From assembly GCA_036277075.1 (NCBI GenBank), contig DASUNQ010000108.1, forward strand, positions 1-49,325: a DNA stretch of 49,325 nt, in the 5' to 3' direction. Every line of letters starts with the position of its first letter. The first letter of the stretch is position 1. The notes under the pieces were generated by a model. The model saw nothing but the letters and a program-made list of their open reading frames with translations. It did no database searches and had not been told where the DNA came from. Source of the DNA: DASUNQ01 sp036277075. GTDB taxonomy: Bacteria > Acidobacteriota > Thermoanaerobaculia > Multivoradales > UBA5704. Positions 7,551 to 17,700 of the stretch are shown here, in pieces. Both the position numbers and the translations under genes were made by a program.

Positions 7551-8558
7551 CTAGTCGACGACCGTAGGTATATCGTCGAGCAGTGTTGCCACACGCTTAT
7601 CCAAGTCTACCCATCCTCTTTTAAGGGCACGGCTAAGCGCTTTGCCTGCTTCGGAGCCTGGGTAGCGAACTGGACTGGAAGCCGATTGAGCGCAACGCAA
7701 TGATTCGAAAGTCGCCTGGACGTCTCTGAAATAGTCGGCCGCCGAACGAAAAGCCGCAGCGCGGACGAGCAGGGCCATGACTCCCCAGCGGGAAGCTTGA
7801 TCGTTGCCCAACGAAGTACTACCTAAGGCCCCTGCTAGGACCTCGATCATGATTGCGAGGCCTGTGCCTCTATGGCCGCCGAAAATCTTGAGACCCACTG
7901 CCTCATGCGGATTTTCCGTATGGTGACCATGCTCGTCATGTGCGAGTCCAACGGGGAGAGAGCTCTGGAGTAACCGCGCAAGTTCCACGCCGTTCCACGG
8001 AATCGCCGTGGCCGACATATCCAGAATGATGGGCCCCACCGGGCCGGGCGCTGCCAAACAGATTGCGTTGGTCCCAAGTGCTGCCCTGGTGGAACCCTCC
8101 GGTACCCCACCGCCTGTCGACTTGACCATCATGATCAAGACCAAACCGCGGGAAGTTATGGCCCGGCCATACTGCCCGAGGTAACCGATGCCTGGAGATG
8201 CATGAAGAAGCGTCACCGCTGCGACACCTCCCGTTCGCTCGCGAAGGTAGTGGGCGGCAACTCTAAGAGCAATCGGCATCACCAGCCAACCCGTTCGCCC
8301 TCGCGCGTCGAAGCGAATCACACAATCCGCTCCGATAGGCATGAGAGCAGGCTGCGTTGTGACGGGAAGTATGTGACCTGCCTGTACCTGCCTGCGAAGA
8401 AGTGAGAGGCGGGCGACTCCATGCGCGGTGCGGCCTGTTAACTCCGCCTCCCAAAGATTACGCGCGATTGCCCTTGACTCCCACGTATCAAATCCAAGAC
8501 GCTCAGTGGCGCGCACCAGTAGCTGATACAGATGGCGTACTGTAAGCCGCGCGCTCAC
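7551..8558 (-). CDS. Ldh_2 family NAD(P)-dependent dehydrogenase
   Basis: The protein has 335 residues. Signatures of the malate/L-lactate/L-sulfolactate dehydrogenase (Ldh_2) family are present: HGVARLSLL near residue 46, the Gly-rich segment GTNAICLAAPG, ILDMSATAI, NPHEAVGL and FGGHRGTGLAIMIEVLAGAL. These enzymes reduce 2-oxo acids or cyclic imines with NAD(P)H in the cytosol. Length is normal. It overlaps the upstream kinase gene by 4 bp (start and stop interleaved), so the two are translationally coupled. It is the last gene of a three-gene minus-strand set 10972-7551. The substrate is not deducible. Confidence 0.9.
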   Translation of the reverse strand: MSARLTVRHLYQLLVRATERLGFDTWESRAIARNLWEAELTGRTAHGVARLSLLRRQVQAGHILPVTTQPALMPIGADCVIRFDARGRTGWLVMPIALRVAAHYLRERTGGVAAVTLLHASPGIGYLGQYGRAITSRGLVLIMMVKSTGGGVPEGSTRAALGTNAICLAAPGPVGPIILDMSATAIPWNGVELARLLQSSLPVGLAHDEHGHHTENPHEAVGLKIFGGHRGTGLAIMIEVLAGALGSTSLGNDQASRWGVMALLVRAAAFRSAADYFRDVQATFESLRCAQSASSPVRYPGSEAGKALSRALKRGWVDLDKRVATLLDDIPTVVD

Positions 8559-9532
8559 TCCCGGGAGTCCTCAGTGGGCGCCCGCAGTAGCCGAAGAAGC
8601 CCGGCCGTTGATAATCTCTGCGGGCAACTGAGCGCAAGGACAAGAGCGGAGGCCCACCGCGTCTTTTCGGGCGCGCGCAATCCGCATTGATATGGAATGA
8701 CCGCGTTCTTCAAACGATACAACAACGCTCCTCCAATTGCCGCTGCAAAAAGCGCGTCCTCAGGTAGGGGGCGGTAGCATTGGTACCCTGCAAGAAAATC
8801 CGAATGCAGTTCGCCGAGACTCGCCCCCACCGCACCACCATGAAGCAGAATATGCGCCGCCGCATACCCGATTTCCAGCAGACGGCTGCCGAAGTGGGCA
8901 TTGTCGAAATCGACAAACCCAACGTTACCTTCGGCACAAAGCATTATATTCTTTGGCGAGCAGTCCCCAAAGACGAACGCGCGCGGCCCTACCCGAGTAG
9001 ACGCCACAAGTCCGTCTAATCCCGGAAGCTTTTGGTAAAGCAGTTTCAGCCGCAGTTCGCGTTCAAAGAACGGCTCCTCGCCAGCCCCAGAGATAAACTC
9101 GTCAGTGGCGGAGTGAATCAATCCCAACAATGATCCAATCGATTGAGCTATGCCGGCGGGCATTACCCCACGTGTCATGATCGTCCGGGCCAGCGAAAAT
9201 CCTGCGACGCCAACCTCTGTAGCAACCATATGACGACCGAGCGTGTCAGCGTAAAGGAGGTTTGGCACGCGACCTTGTAGGTCTGGGATGCTACTGAGCA
9301 GGCGGAGAGCTGCCACTTCGCGCTCAATTGTCCCTCGTTCGCACGCGAGCGAGGGAAGACGAGCGTAGGTATCGCCGCGAATCTTTACGATGACGCGTCG
9401 CAGGCCGTCCAATGTTGTTGCCAGGTATACGAAGTGCACGAGTCCTCCCGCCAACCTACGAACATGTGCTGCTGATTGGAATACCTCCTCAGCAATTTGC
9501 CTTGCCTCAAGAAGCCGTCTATCTTTGCTCAT
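8555..9532 (-). CDS. APH-family small-molecule kinase
   Basis: The protein has 325 residues with the fold of aminoglycoside phosphotransferase and choline-kinase-like enzymes. Visible are the ATP-binding Lys region RRVIVKIRGD, the catalytic loop VFGDCSPKN with Asp near 190 and Asn near 195 (His of the usual HGD replaced by Phe-Gly), and the metal-binding VDFDNAHFG near 208-210. The family phosphorylates hydroxyls of sugars, amino-alcohols or antibiotics. Here it lies 6 bp downstream of a Gfo/Idh/MocA oxidoreductase and overlaps an Ldh_2 dehydrogenase, so it more likely acts on a metabolic intermediate than as a drug-resistance enzyme; that is inference. Confidence 0.85.
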   Translation of the reverse strand: MSKDRRLLEARQIAEEVFQSAAHVRRLAGGLVHFVYLATTLDGLRRVIVKIRGDTYARLPSLACERGTIEREVAALRLLSSIPDLQGRVPNLLYADTLGRHMVATEVGVAGFSLARTIMTRGVMPAGIAQSIGSLLGLIHSATDEFISGAGEEPFFERELRLKLLYQKLPGLDGLVASTRVGPRAFVFGDCSPKNIMLCAEGNVGFVDFDNAHFGSRLLEIGYAAAHILLHGGAVGASLGELHSDFLAGYQCYRPLPEDALFAAAIGGALLYRLKNAVIPYQCGLRAPEKTRWASALVLALSCPQRLSTAGLLRLLRAPTEDSRE

Positions 9533-9538
9533 TTTCGG

Positions 9539-10972
9539 CTAGAGAGCTACTCTGCGGGAATGACTCCGTTTACCCTCGTTCCGGCTAGGATCCTCGGCTT
9601 CCTGCGCTAAGAGCTCATAGCACGCCGCATAGAGCCGATGCGTTAGCTCCTGTGATTCAATCGGGACAGGAAGACTAATCGCCTCTGCCTCCGTCACGAC
9701 GCCGGCCAACATCTTTATAAACTCCTCGACAAGCCGCTTTGGCGTCGTGGTCTCCGCTTCGTATGCGTCAGCGAAGAGAAGCTCTTCATAAGGTGGATTA
9801 GATAACATCGGATGTACCCATCGCTCGTATCTGATTGCTTGCTGCCCAAGCGCTACATCATTTTTAAGCAAGCGAATGCTCTGGCACGGTCCTTGATGTA
9901 GGTCGATGACGATCTGCGACATCCGTCCACCCTTTAGGTGGGCCCCAGGATTGGCGACGCTCGGACTTGGCCGGATAGTGCGCGCCGTATAGGAGGTGCG
10001 ATTGAAGGTATACGTGACGAGACCTAATGGCTTAAGCGCCTCGTCGAGCAAGTGCATCACAATTAGAAAATCTAACTCGGCGGCAGCAACGTTCTGCGGC
10101 AAAGCTTGATCGTGTCCGCTCTCAACTCGAAGGAGTTGGAAGAGCGGTCCGCTTGCGCCACTCGCGAGACAGTCCGCGACTCTGCAAACGTACGGACACT
10201 CGATCAAAAGAGTGGTGATGGCGCCCGGAGCAAGAGACAGGAACCACGCAATGACGTCTAGATAGTGATAGCTGGAAAATGATAGGGATCCACAGCCGTC
10301 AAGAAAGCCGTGAGCGCCTGAGGAACGATATTCGTCCGAAGTGAAGTGAACTCCCCCGGATACCGCGACGTTCAGGGACCGTACTGGGGCGCGTGTCGCA
10401 CCATACACAGAGGCGATCGCCGACGCGGCGAGAGCAAAGGGCGCGAGGTTACGCCGCCGAAGAAGCGTGGCGGCACGGAAGTGGTTATTGCGCGCGCGAG
10501 CACCCCTGATTAGATCCAATAAGATGGTGAAGCGAGTGCTGATTTCGTTGGCTGCTGCGAGTTGAGAGGAGCAATTCTCGACGACCACGATGGGTTTGTC
10601 GCAAAGGAAGGAGACTGCATTCCGCGCCGCCCAGCTACAGTAGGTGAAATGGGCTATCGGGTCAGTGCAGACGATGAGGAGATCAAGATGATGTGTGGCG
10701 TGCACACTATCAAGTTGCGCCAAAGCCTCGCTGATACCGTGACGTGCATCAACAAACGTCGGGCGGTGCACTGCAATCATCTGTTCGACTTGAGAGTGCC
10801 CGCGAGCTGCCGCGATGGCTAACGGGTCGCTAAGTTCGGCGATCGCGACTACGCGGAGGGGAATACCGGCAGCAGCGAGCTCATTGATAGCGGGCGCATG
10901 GCAGCGCTCTCCCCAGACGCCGGCAGCTCCAGCGATGGCGATGTTGAAGCGGGGCAGATAGCCAGGATGCAT
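9539..10972 (-). CDS. Gfo/Idh/MocA family oxidoreductase
   Basis: The protein has 477 residues, longer than the usual 330-400. The N-terminal Rossmann domain has GAAGVWG (15-21), LLIVCTDPIAHF and the family's DKP signature in SFLCDKPIVVV (the usual EKP is CDKP here). The C-terminal half should be the substrate-binding beta-sheet domain; it contains GCGSLSFSSYHYLDVIAWF, with a tyrosine/histidine pair that could be catalytic. These enzymes oxidise or reduce sugars, inositols or their nucleotide derivatives using NAD(P). It is the first gene of the minus-strand set with the kinase (6 bp gap) and Ldh_2 gene. Promoter in 10973-11260. Confidence 0.85.
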   Translation of the reverse strand: MHPGYLPRFNIAIAGAAGVWGERCHAPAINELAAAGIPLRVVAIAELSDPLAIAAARGHSQVEQMIAVHRPTFVDARHGISEALAQLDSVHATHHLDLLIVCTDPIAHFTYCSWAARNAVSFLCDKPIVVVENCSSQLAAANEISTRFTILLDLIRGARARNNHFRAATLLRRRNLAPFALAASAIASVYGATRAPVRSLNVAVSGGVHFTSDEYRSSGAHGFLDGCGSLSFSSYHYLDVIAWFLSLAPGAITTLLIECPYVCRVADCLASGASGPLFQLLRVESGHDQALPQNVAAAELDFLIVMHLLDEALKPLGLVTYTFNRTSYTARTIRPSPSVANPGAHLKGGRMSQIVIDLHQGPCQSIRLLKNDVALGQQAIRYERWVHPMLSNPPYEELLFADAYEAETTTPKRLVEEFIKMLAGVVTEAEAISLPVPIESQELTHRLYAACYELLAQEAEDPSRNEGKRSHSRRVAL

Positions 10973-11257
10973 TGGCAGAGTCCTCCGCTCGAGGCGGCAA
11001 CATGACTACCGTAGAATCGTAAGCGTCAAAGCTGCTGGCGATCGCCTGGCGCCTCTTCCTTCCCCGTCGCTTCAGTGAAGTCGCCTTCGTAACTGCCGAA
11101 GTATAAGCGGAGTCTTTGCAGGAGTGGGCGCCGGTCGGCGCCTGGACATCCGGGGATGGGGACCGTCGAGGTGCCGTGCATCGGCACCCACCTACTCGCG
11201 TAGGCGCTGAGCCTAGATGGCGTGCTCTTCGTAGGAGGCGGGCTGGCGTACGCTTCG
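10973..11257. other. Intergenic region with short hairpins
   Basis: About 285 bp without a convincing reading frame, between the start of the Gfo/Idh gene and the terminator of the SymE-like gene. It contains two short perfect stems: GGCGCC/GGCGCC near 11128-11143 and GGTGCCG/CGGCACC near 11171-11189. The promoter of the minus-strand metabolic set should be here. I see no clear -35/-10 pair. Confidence 0.4.
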
Positions 11258-11286
11258 ACTAAACAAAGGACCCCGGATGGGGTCCT
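11258..11286 (-). terminator. Intrinsic terminator of the SymE-like gene
   Basis: Read on the minus strand, AGGACCCC-ATCC-GGGGTCCT forms a perfect 8-bp stem with a four-base loop (11267-11286) followed by TTTGTTT. The stem overlaps the TAG stop codon of the gene. Confidence 0.85.
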
Positions 11287-11884
11287 ATAAGGATGCTAGC
11301 TCTCCGGCGATTGCCGAGGCTGGTGGAAGCGTCAGCTCGAGCTGATCGGAAAGAGGTGCAATGCCGGCTCTATGTAGGCGTGCCGTCTCCATCCGCGCCC
11401 GCTCTCGCCAGAGCTCCCGCTCCAGCTCTTCCTCGGTGAGCTTGGCTACCGCGGCGAGTGAGTCAATCGCAGGGGCGAGACAGTCGGCGACGATGCACTC
11501 GATAGCGCCGAGGATCTCGGCGGCCAAATCCGGCGCCATCTCCTCCTCGAGCGTGCCGTCGTGCAGCTCCGGCACTGGCAGGCCGTCGTGGACTTCATTG
11601 AGGGCCCGCACGATGCCTTCCAGCTTCTCGGCGAGGGCGCCGAGGACTTCCTGTGCTTCGGGCACGGAGTAGTTCGTCTTCGGCGTGCGGCCGGTAAGGG
11701 TCAGCGACAAGGTGCCCAGGACGACGTCGACCGCCATCTTCTGCCCTGTGCCGAACCCTGCTCGTGCGAGCCAGTGACCCCGAAGGCGGATCATGGGGAC
11801 CGTGGCCTCCGGGCCGCCTGAGCGAGCCCACTTGATCTCCCGGTGAACGCCGCAGAGACCGACCGTCAGAGTCTTTCGCTTCAT
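11285..11884 (-). CDS. SymE-like domain protein with long C-terminal extension
   Basis: The protein has 199 residues. The ATG at 11882-11884 has the RBS GGAGGA seven bases upstream, so it is preferred over the longer frame to 12091. Residues about 30-63 (VPMIRLRGHWLARAGFGTG, then a VDVVLGTLSLTL strand) match the SymE toxin core (xIRLxGxWLxxAGFxxGxxxxV), an AbrB-like swapped-hairpin fold. SymE of E. coli is an SOS-induced, nucleic-acid-condensing toxin held down by the antisense RNA SymR. Here an acidic, helical domain of some 120 residues rich in Glu and Leu follows, with no family I recognise. It is divergent from the DISARM locus, with a 469-bp gap. Confidence 0.7.
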   Translation of the reverse strand: MKRKTLTVGLCGVHREIKWARSGGPEATVPMIRLRGHWLARAGFGTGQKMAVDVVLGTLSLTLTGRTPKTNYSVPEAQEVLGALAEKLEGIVRALNEVHDGLPVPELHDGTLEEEMAPDLAAEILGAIECIVADCLAPAIDSLAAVAKLTEEELERELWRERARMETARLHRAGIAPLSDQLELTLPPASAIAGELASL

Positions 11885-12353
11885 GCGTTCCTCCAAGTAG
11901 AAGTGCCGGGCCACCGGGCGCATGCCTGCGGCAATTGCCGCGGCGGCCCGGTGTTCCCTTCCTCGCGGGTCGTGCGTTGTCGCGTCCGTCCTAGATCTCC
12001 GCACCTCCGCTCTAGTAATCCTCGGCGGATTCATTCCGCCGGGAACGTGAAAAGGTCTCGCACCCGCGAGGATGCGAGGGTGACTGCTCAAGTTGGGGGG
12101 AGAAGGCGTGAAAGTGCTATCTGGAGACCAGCGTAGACGGGGAGCTTAGGTCTGGATAGACGGCGGAACCTGCCGAGGTCGGCGCACTTGTTACACAGGA
12201 CTGCTCGTCACCAGTTCTGTCGGTAGTCGGCCTGCTCTGGGGGTAGAATGGATAAATGAGGAGCGCGTTCTCTGGTATGAACCTTCACCCGCTCGATCGA
12301 CTGGAGGTCGTGCTCTGCCATCGGGAGTTGTAGGGCGGCCTTTCGGAGGCGGC
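11885..12353. other. Divergent promoter region between SymE-like and drmE genes
   Basis: 469 bp without a convincing gene. It carries a small perfect hairpin GGCGGA-TTCAT-TCCGCC (12024-12040). It must contain the promoters of both the SymE-like gene (minus) and the defence operon (plus). The 5' flank of SymE-type genes is where an antisense RNA would be encoded in the E. coli system; I cannot see a specific antisense promoter here. Confidence 0.4.
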
Positions 12354-14717
12354 ATGCCTGCCTCTGACTGCAACCTATCGTTTGAGGGGGCGCTGGCCCG
12401 CGTCGTATTGCGGGACGGCCTTGAGCGGGTCCGCCTCTGTCCTCCCGATCTGGTACTGGCCGATCTCGCTCGCCGTCTTGCTCTCTCTCAAGGCTCGGCT
12501 GTGCTCGCACGCGTGGAGATCCCGCGAGGCGCTCACGATCTCGCTGTGGCGCTCGCAATGGAGGCCCAACTGGCACGCCTGCGGGACCGCAACGAGGCCC
12601 GCTCGACAGCCGTGACGGGCTCCATCATCGTCGTCGGTACTGATACGGCAGTTCAAGCCCGACTCGGCAAGGTCTCGGTTCAGGGAATCTCGCTCGACAA
12701 AGGCCTCCGCGTGGGTCGGATTCGGGGCGACGGTCGCATCGTTCTGCCTGGTTGCGATCCCCTAAGGTTCCAGCCAGGGCGAGGCGCGCTCTTGTACCTC
12801 AACACGCGTGTCGGCTGGCCTCGCCTGCCGGGCGAGCGGGACGGTCTCGTGTTGATCGACCGGACTTCGTTCGCCGCTCTTGACCTCCTAGACGGGGCGC
12901 TTCGATGGGCACGGGAGCACGGCGCACGGCACATCCTCGTGCTCCATGACCAAGGGGACATGGAAGCACGACAGCCTGCCGACCTGGCATGGACCCTTGA
13001 CTGCGCCACGCTTGCGGCTCTAGACGCGCCGGCCTGGGCGGTCCGTGATCGCCTGCCTGCATCCGGTCTTACTCTTATACGGCTCGTGGCAGGGCAAGCT
13101 CCCAGGATAGGCATCGCGCACGTTGGTGCGTCGGTTATCGAGACGTTATCTTCCTCGATTCACGGGCATATTGTCGCCGCGCGGCGAATTGCTAACCGGC
13201 TGCCGTACCCGCTCTTTGCCGCTGCGCGTTTGCTCGGGACCGCCAACGCGCTAGGAGGGCAGGTGAGGACGCACGATCAAACAGCCGCGCTCATGCCCCG
13301 CGCCCAACCACTGGGTGACCTCGCGCGCGCTGTGGAAGGTGGCCACAATCGCCTTGAGGGCTCCTGGGCCGGGTACCGGGAGACTCGCTATGCGGCTCTC
13401 CAAGCCGATGTCACACGCCTTTTCTCTGCACTGGACGTGGCAAATCCAAAATTCGAGGCTTTGGTGTTTCTGCTCGACGACTTGCGCCGCAGGCAGATCC
13501 CGCCGGCTGTAGTGGTCCGGGCGTCGGATGATGCTGCCGCATTAGCCCTCGAGGAAGATCTGTTCGAGTTCGATGCTGATCTGGCCGAGGGGGTCCATGT
13601 TGTGTCCTTGCGCCAGCGTCTCCCCTGGGCGGCCAACGGGATCGTTGAGGTCCTTACCGGTCTACCGCCGCCTTGGCGGCGGGACGCGCTCTGGTCAGGT
13701 GAGGCCCGGGAGCGGATCGTCGTCGCATACGGTTGGGAGGCCGCCGTGCTGCAGCGTGTTGCTGAGGAGGAGTCGGCGCGGGTTCGCGACCGAATACCGC
13801 CAGCCCTCGCCGTCACCGCTTCGTCCGTCACTAGGCCAACGTCCATACCGACCGTGTTTCGGCGCGAGCAGCGGGCGACGCCCGGCGACGCTACATTTCG
13901 CACTTTCGATCTCGACCTCACCGAGGTCATCGGTGACTTGGAGCCGGAACCCTACGTGGCGGTGCGAACCGATTCCCGCGGGAGGAGCACATGGCCGGTC
14001 CTGGTCCGTCCAGTGACGCTCTCGCCTGATGGAGCAGTCTGGTTGGTACCGGAGGAGGTGGATGTCGAGGTCCTGCTCGGCGACAGGTTTCGTCATCTGC
14101 GCGCGGCTCACCTGAAGCACGGAGACAACGTAATCGTCCCGCGTGGCTCCGGGCGTGAATCGCTCTTCGCTCGTGCGCTCGCGGTGGTCAAGGGGCAAGG
14201 GGCATACGTTGACGTCGAATTCATACTCGGCCGCTGGAGACGGGCTTGTCGCGCGCTGCTCAAGAAGGCTGGAACACCTCAACGAGCTCGGCGCATGCTC
14301 ACCGATGAGAGCGCGACAACATCCACGCAGCTAGAGGCATGGGCCGACGGCACAACGCTGGCGCCCAATGACTGTGAGGACATGGCCAGAGTCGCACGCC
14401 TCGCCGGGGACGAGTGGCTCCTTCAAAACTGGAAACGGGTGGCCACGCTGGTCCGGCAGGTCCGTGGCAGCCACATCAGCCTCGGTCATACGATCTCAGG
14501 CGCTATGCGTGAGACGGTTGCTGGCCGCGGGCCGAATCTCGACAGGTTGGCCGATCTGCTCGGCGTGGATGCCGCGGCGATCCTCGACGAGTTTGACGCG
14601 CGTATCGTCGAGTCTGTCTCTGATCCGATCTGTGTTCCGGCCGCCGTGGCGGGCGCGGTCGTTCCAGCCGGCTCGTTGCTGGTCAACATCTGCGAAATCG
14701 AACCAGGGGGCCCATAG
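12354..14717 (+). CDS. drmE: DISARM-type defence protein DrmE
   Basis: The protein has 787 residues and starts at the ATG at 12354 with the RBS GGAGG six bases upstream. I assign it to DrmE from its position directly before a clear drmA-drmB pair, its length, and its overall character: an N-terminal half with Rossmann-like strands (SIIVVGTDT, HILVLHDQGDM), a middle segment AVVVRASDDAAALALEE, and a C-terminal helical part ending in LLVNICEIE. DrmE is the unassigned protein specific to class 2 DISARM, a restriction system that blocks incoming phage DNA. No catalytic motif can be pointed to. The TAG stop at 14715-14717 is immediately followed by the drmA ATG, so translation is coupled. Confidence 0.78.
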   Translation: MPASDCNLSFEGALARVVLRDGLERVRLCPPDLVLADLARRLALSQGSAVLARVEIPRGAHDLAVALAMEAQLARLRDRNEARSTAVTGSIIVVGTDTAVQARLGKVSVQGISLDKGLRVGRIRGDGRIVLPGCDPLRFQPGRGALLYLNTRVGWPRLPGERDGLVLIDRTSFAALDLLDGALRWAREHGARHILVLHDQGDMEARQPADLAWTLDCATLAALDAPAWAVRDRLPASGLTLIRLVAGQAPRIGIAHVGASVIETLSSSIHGHIVAARRIANRLPYPLFAAARLLGTANALGGQVRTHDQTAALMPRAQPLGDLARAVEGGHNRLEGSWAGYRETRYAALQADVTRLFSALDVANPKFEALVFLLDDLRRRQIPPAVVVRASDDAAALALEEDLFEFDADLAEGVHVVSLRQRLPWAANGIVEVLTGLPPPWRRDALWSGEARERIVVAYGWEAAVLQRVAEEESARVRDRIPPALAVTASSVTRPTSIPTVFRREQRATPGDATFRTFDLDLTEVIGDLEPEPYVAVRTDSRGRSTWPVLVRPVTLSPDGAVWLVPEEVDVEVLLGDRFRHLRAAHLKHGDNVIVPRGSGRESLFARALAVVKGQGAYVDVEFILGRWRRACRALLKKAGTPQRARRMLTDESATTSTQLEAWADGTTLAPNDCEDMARVARLAGDEWLLQNWKRVATLVRQVRGSHISLGHTISGAMRETVAGRGPNLDRLADLLGVDAAAILDEFDARIVESVSDPICVPAAVAGAVVPAGSLLVNICEIEPGGP

Positions 14718-17700
14718 ATGTCCTCGATAGTCATCCCTCGAGCCGTCCCACCGATAGCGTCAGCACTCATCTCAGACGTTGTGGGGCAGGGCCAGCAAAA
14801 CAGGCTTGAGTGCTCGGTTCTCAGGGCTATTATCGCTCGTGTAGTTGAACGGCTGAGTAACCGTGCGGGTGAGCGGATGGCACCCCCATGGAATCCCGTT
14901 CAGCAGGTCCGGATCGGGGTACTGCGACCAGTCGAGGCTGACGAGGCCCGCGGCGCAGTTGACGGCTCAAGGATAGGTATCGACTTCGTCGCTCGCAGCA
15001 CCGAAGGCATCGAGTTACTAGACCTGGAGATCGATGTCTCCTTCGCGCTGTACCAGCCTCTCTGGCCCACACGCCTGGAGGTTCTCGAGGCCGCTCGGCG
15101 CGAAGGCGATGAAGAAGCTGGTGTCGGCAGCACCGGAGCCGCTCAAGGACGACACGACCTTAGGCTCCCGATCACGGAGGCGTGGCAGCGCTCGAACGTC
15201 TTCGCTACTGGGTTGCGCCTTGGGGTTCCCGTAAATGGTACGCATGCGGGCCCCGAACTCGCCAACGCCTTGGATGCTGCCGTCCGCGACGCAGTGAGCG
15301 TCCATTTTGGGCGCTCTGATGCGGCGCGACCGTTTGCTTCACCTGGTCGAACGGTGCCGCTATCAGCCCTAAACACTGATGAACGCTATGCGGAGGCATT
15401 GCGTGCACGCGTCGATGGCGCGTGGATGCCCCAGATCCCGGCCGCGCGCCTTCACGCTTTCGTCGAGGAAATGCCCAACGGTAACCTTCTGGTCTCCGTG
15501 TCTCTCGTGAATCAGACGCAGCCCCGGGAGGGAGATCGTCTTCAGGATCTGAACTTGTATGACGCTCGGATAGAAGCACGAGTGGTCGCAGGCGGACATT
15601 TGGAGCCACAACGATTTCACCTCGCTCCCGACGACTACCGGCAGGAAGATCTTGCAGAAATTATAGGCCACGGTCGCGGCTGCGTGGCAATTTCTGCGGC
15701 CGACGACGGCGTTGCGACCGAGACACTTCCATTGCACATTCAACGAGTAGTGAGACACCGCACTGAGCACCTGCCAGAACTCAGTTGGAGCAAACTCGAC
15801 GACGATCCATTCCCGATCCTATCGCAGGTTGAAGACGCGATGCGAGCATACCTACGAGAATGGGACGCCTTTCTGCCTGGGCTCGGCCCCGAGGCTCGGC
15901 TCGCTTCGGAGCGAGATCGCAACGATTTCGACGCGGAGACGAGGCGATTTGCCGGCGGTCGTGCTCTCTTGGGTGATGATGCGGAGCTCCTACGGGCATT
16001 CCGGCTCGCGAACCGCGTCTTTGCGCGCGCTGGTGCGGCCCGTGGGCATACGTCGTGGCGGCCGTTCCAGCTGGTGTACCTCATTGAACACTTGGCGGCA
16101 GTGGCGGCGCGCCGTCACCGGCACCGAGCCGATCTTCTGGAGGAGCTAAAATCTGTTGATGTGCTTTGGTTCCCAACGGGCGGAGGGAAAACGGAAGCCT
16201 ATTTAGGACTGATTGTGGTCGCTCTCTTTTACGACCGGTTCCGCGGCAAGGATCGTGGTACCACGGCACTGCTGCGCTTCCCGCTCCGCATGCTCTCCGC
16301 GCAACAACTTGATCGCGTTCTCCGCGTGCTGACGGTAGCCGATGATGTGCGCCACGCCGAGCGGATCGCTGGTGCACCATTCGAGCTCGGGTACTTAGTC
16401 GGTGGTGGCAACACTCCGAATGCACTCCGATACGAACAGGGGTGGTGGCCGGGTATGGCGAACGCCGAGCGGCTGACAGAGAGCGATCGGCGCCGTCATC
16501 GGCTCATCGCCGGATGTCCATTCTGCGGCGCCAAAGACGCAGTGCGATTGGCGGCGGACGCGATCCGATACCGGCTCCTACATAAGTGTACAGCTTGCAA
16601 TGCGGAGTTGCCGCTTCATGTCAGCGACGACGAGGTCTACCGCTATCAGCCAGCCGTCATCGTGTCCACGGTTGACAAAGTCGTTGGCCTGGCCCACTTC
16701 GGGGAGTTCACTTCATTCGCGCATGGGCCCGCCGGTCGCTGTCCCGATCACGGATACTTTGTCTTCGGCGGCTGTGGGGCCGAGGGCTGCACCCGGGCAG
16801 TCCGGGAGCTAGAGCGCGTGACTGGCTGGCATGATCCCGTTCCGACGCTAGTCATCCAGGATGAACTACACCTCGTGGCCGAAGAGCTGGGTGTGTTCGC
16901 TGCCCACTTTGAGTCTCTTCTCGCCGAGATTCAGTGTGCTGGCCCGTCTGGGCTGCCACCGAAAATACTGGCTGCCAGCGCTACCATTGAGGGATTCGAC
17001 GATCAGGTTAGACAAGTGTACGGGCGACGCCCTCGCCGTTTCCCGTCGCCAGGTTTTGAGCGAAGATGGAGTTTTTACACACTCGAGACACCCGATGTTC
17101 GCCGTGCCTTCCTCGGCGTCATGCCGACCGGCGGCGGCACCAGCCGGGTCGAGATCGCGGGCCGCATCCAGGTGGAGCTTGTTCGTGCCGTGCAGGATCT
17201 CGAGGATGATCCGTCGCCACTGCGTATCGACGCGGAGGCCGCGCTGGGCCGTGTCCCTTTGGATGACGAGCTACGTACACTGCTCTTCGACTACGAAGTC
17301 TCGCTTGGGTATGTCAACCGCCGTGCGGATGGCGCTCGCATGTCGGATGACCTGCGTTCTCTCGACCGGCAGCTGGAGGCAGAGAGCCAGGACGGGCTCC
17401 GCCACGAGTTGCTGACGGGTGATGTCCCGATCACGGAACTCGCGTCCGCGATCGCCCAGATCGAGCACGCACGGCCGACTGATCTGCGGCGAGAGCGCCT
17501 CCGCGCTCTCGTTGGCACATCGGTCCTCTCCCATGGTGTCGACCTCGAACGGCTAAATCTCATGACGATGACTGGGATGCCGGCAACGATCGCTGACTAC
17601 ATCCAGTCAACGAGCCGAGCCGGGCGAGCCCACGCGGGCCTGGTCGTGACGGTCTTCGATCATTTCGCGCTCCGCGAAGCCTCTACGTTCTCGCATTTTC

